Shown piece after piece: positions 62,790 through 64,000 of a DNA stretch of 64,000 bases (position 1 is its first letter; each line of letters opens with the position of its first letter). Location: assembly GCF_002260525.1 (NCBI RefSeq), contig NZ_MRYI01000001.1:372001-436000 (forward strand). The letters are read 5' to 3'. The translations under genes were made by a program, and so were the position numbers. Under the pieces are notes generated by a model. That model was not told the origin of the DNA, made no database searches, and saw only the letters and a program-made list of their open reading frames with translations. This stretch comes from Hahella sp. CCB-MM4 (lineage in GTDB: Bacteria > Pseudomonadota > Gammaproteobacteria > Pseudomonadales > Oleiphilaceae).

Positions 62790-64000
62790 TTATCCCGCCA
62801 CTCGTCGACGCGTGGTTTTCACTGCTTTTGCACGTTTCTCCAATGCTAATTGACGGACTCTTTGCAGGTCCTCGTCAGTATAGACACCATTCACACCAGA
62901 GATTGACGCCAACTGCATACCGTGTTTCAAACCCAATTTATAAATTTCGCGGACCTTTTCCCATTCAATATTGCGTCCCAGCGTGAAATTCTCATACCGC
63001 CCCTCCAACGCCAGAACAATCGTCTCTGCAAGGCAGGCATAAACCACGTTTTTTGTCAGGCCAATGTTCTTCATTTTGACATCTCCCGGCAGACGAATTT
63101 CCCCTGACTCGATCACAAGAACATCTGGGCGCTTGGCCACATCTTCTGCCGGAATATCCAGAGGACGAGCCACATCCGTGATCACGCATCCCGGTTTCAC
63201 CTGCATGATATCCAGAATTTTCTTGCCCGCTCCCGAGGTAGCCGTAACCACCATATCCATTTCGGGAAGGTATTTATCCGTGTGGGCCATGACATGAACC
63301 ACAGTCCCCGGAGTTTCTAGCTCGATATCCTCTTTCAGCGCCAGCAATTTACCCGCCTCCGGCGATACCAGATAAACTTCTTCCGCTGCTTTGGCCAACA
63401 ACCGGGCACAAACCGAACCTATCGCGCCGGTTGCACCGACAACCATAGCCTTTCCGGCCATTTTCCCTGTGGCTCCCACTTTCACCAAACCCAGTTTTTT
63501 CATGGCATCATGAGCCGCCCACAGAGCCCCGGAAGCACTATAACTATTGCCCGTTGTGATCGGCAGGGGCGCTCGTTTGGCTACGGTGATTCCCGCATCT
63601 CCAACGACTTTTGTGAACGCACCGAGCCCCATGATCTGAGCTCCCAGTTTTTTGGCCATCTCAGCTGCTGCCAAAAGCCTGCGATAGGTAAACTCCGGGC
63701 CATGAGACATGATCTCTTTCGGCGTTCCCCCCACCGTAATCAGCCATCCTTCCGCCTGGGCTCCGGTGGGAGACTCAATGCCTGTCACTTTCGAATATTT
63801 TATCGGCGGCGCGTAGGCCATAATTTTTTCCAGTACATTCATGGCCCCTGGAGACGCGACCTTGGTCACCAGATCCAGAGGTTTGGCCTTTCGAAAGTAC
63901 TGTTGGGACAATGGGTGAATGACAAAGGCAAACCGGCTTTTTCTTTTGAATCCATGGGGATACAAGACTCTTGGCTCAAGTCCAAGATTGGTAATAATTT
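62790..64000 (-). CDS. Acyl-ACP-reductase-like NAD(P)-dependent dehydrogenase, partial at right edge
   Basis: At least 391 residues, frame open to the window edge; no ATG lies between the TTG at 63965 and the end, so the start may be outside. The N-terminal FAFVIHPLSQQYFRKAKPL, LGAFTKVVGDAGITVAKR and PITTGNSYSASGAL, then a Rossmann motif VVGATGAIGSVCARLL, match the pattern of cyanobacterial-type acyl-ACP reductase relatives often labelled shikimate-DH-like. The C-terminus is Lys/Arg-rich. Substrate uncertain: fatty aldehyde formation is one possibility. Confidence 0.75.
   Translation of the reverse strand, partial: IITNLGLEPRVLYPHGFKRKSRFAFVIHPLSQQYFRKAKPLDLVTKVASPGAMNVLEKIMAYAPPIKYSKVTGIESPTGAQAEGWLITVGGTPKEIMSHGPEFTYRRLLAAAEMAKKLGAQIMGLGAFTKVVGDAGITVAKRAPLPITTGNSYSASGALWAAHDAMKKLGLVKVGATGKMAGKAMVVGATGAIGSVCARLLAKAAEEVYLVSPEAGKLLALKEDIELETPGTVVHVMAHTDKYLPEMDMVVTATSGAGKKILDIMQVKPGCVITDVARPLDIPAEDVAKRPDVLVIESGEIRLPGDVKMKNIGLTKNVVYACLAETIVLALEGRYENFTLGRNIEWEKVREIYKLGLKHGMQLASISGVNGVYTDEDLQRVRQLALEKRAKAVKTTRRRVAG

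Overview
The window reads as chromosomal DNA of a gammaproteobacterium related to Pseudomonas and to marine hydrocarbon-associated genera (Ketobacter- or Alcanivorax-like; the genus is inference). The main evidence is the block pyrC'-pyrB-pyrR-ruvX-algH-tonB-gshB on the minus strand, divergent from pilG-pilH-pilI-pilJ-pilK-chpA-chpB-chpC on the plus strand. This is the arrangement known from Pseudomonas aeruginosa. The stretch mutM, cysQ, yrfG, hslR, hslO, pckA also fits that group. No rRNA, tRNA, CRISPR array, transposase or phage gene was seen.

Layout. 1-7.6 kb: a desaturase cut by the left edge, with a FabR/DesT-like palindrome upstream, then DNA repair (mutM), sulfur and nucleotide housekeeping (cysQ, yrfG), heat-shock proteins (hslR, hslO) and gluconeogenesis (pckA). 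7.6-10.9 kb: a TRAP permease with a TatT-like lipoprotein and no substrate-binding protein beside them. 11.3-18.1 kb: an HU-family protein, a ComEA-like HhH protein, the pyrimidine genes (including a dihydroorotase-like protein without its zinc histidines), ruvX, algH, a TonB-like protein and gshB. 18.7-33.2 kb: the complete Chp chemosensory system that controls type IV pili, with a 2704-residue ChpA. 33.3-37 kb: an orphan MalE-like binding protein, divergent from zur-znuC-znuB, which has a Zur box. 37-45.3 kb: a sensor-like membrane protein, an AraC regulator, a tiny ORF with a strong terminator, a SIMPL protein, folE-folM, rlmJ with in-frame tandem duplications, cbpA-cbpM and a beta-barrel protein.

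45.5-64 kb looks more accessory: a MATE exporter, a NADAR protein, a three-gene envelope operon of unknown function (47.7-51.4 kb), an HxlR regulator with two matching palindromic operators divergent from a DUF1330-like membrane protein, an orphan UPF0175 protein, an unrecognised enzyme-like protein, a MOSC protein, a secreted hydrolase, a PAP2-like protein, an MlaD-like lipoprotein, a Cache chemoreceptor, a secreted PI-PLC-like protein with lectin domains, an alanine dehydrogenase N-terminal fragment, and an acyl-ACP-reductase-like dehydrogenase running off the right edge.

The strongest candidates for something undescribed are the 47.7-51.4 kb operon and the composition of ChpA. Other points worth testing are the operators near 0.8, 34.87 and 52.3 kb, the TRAP/TatT pair without its binding protein, and several short tandem repeats (32.5, 42.3, 42.8 and 62.1 kb).
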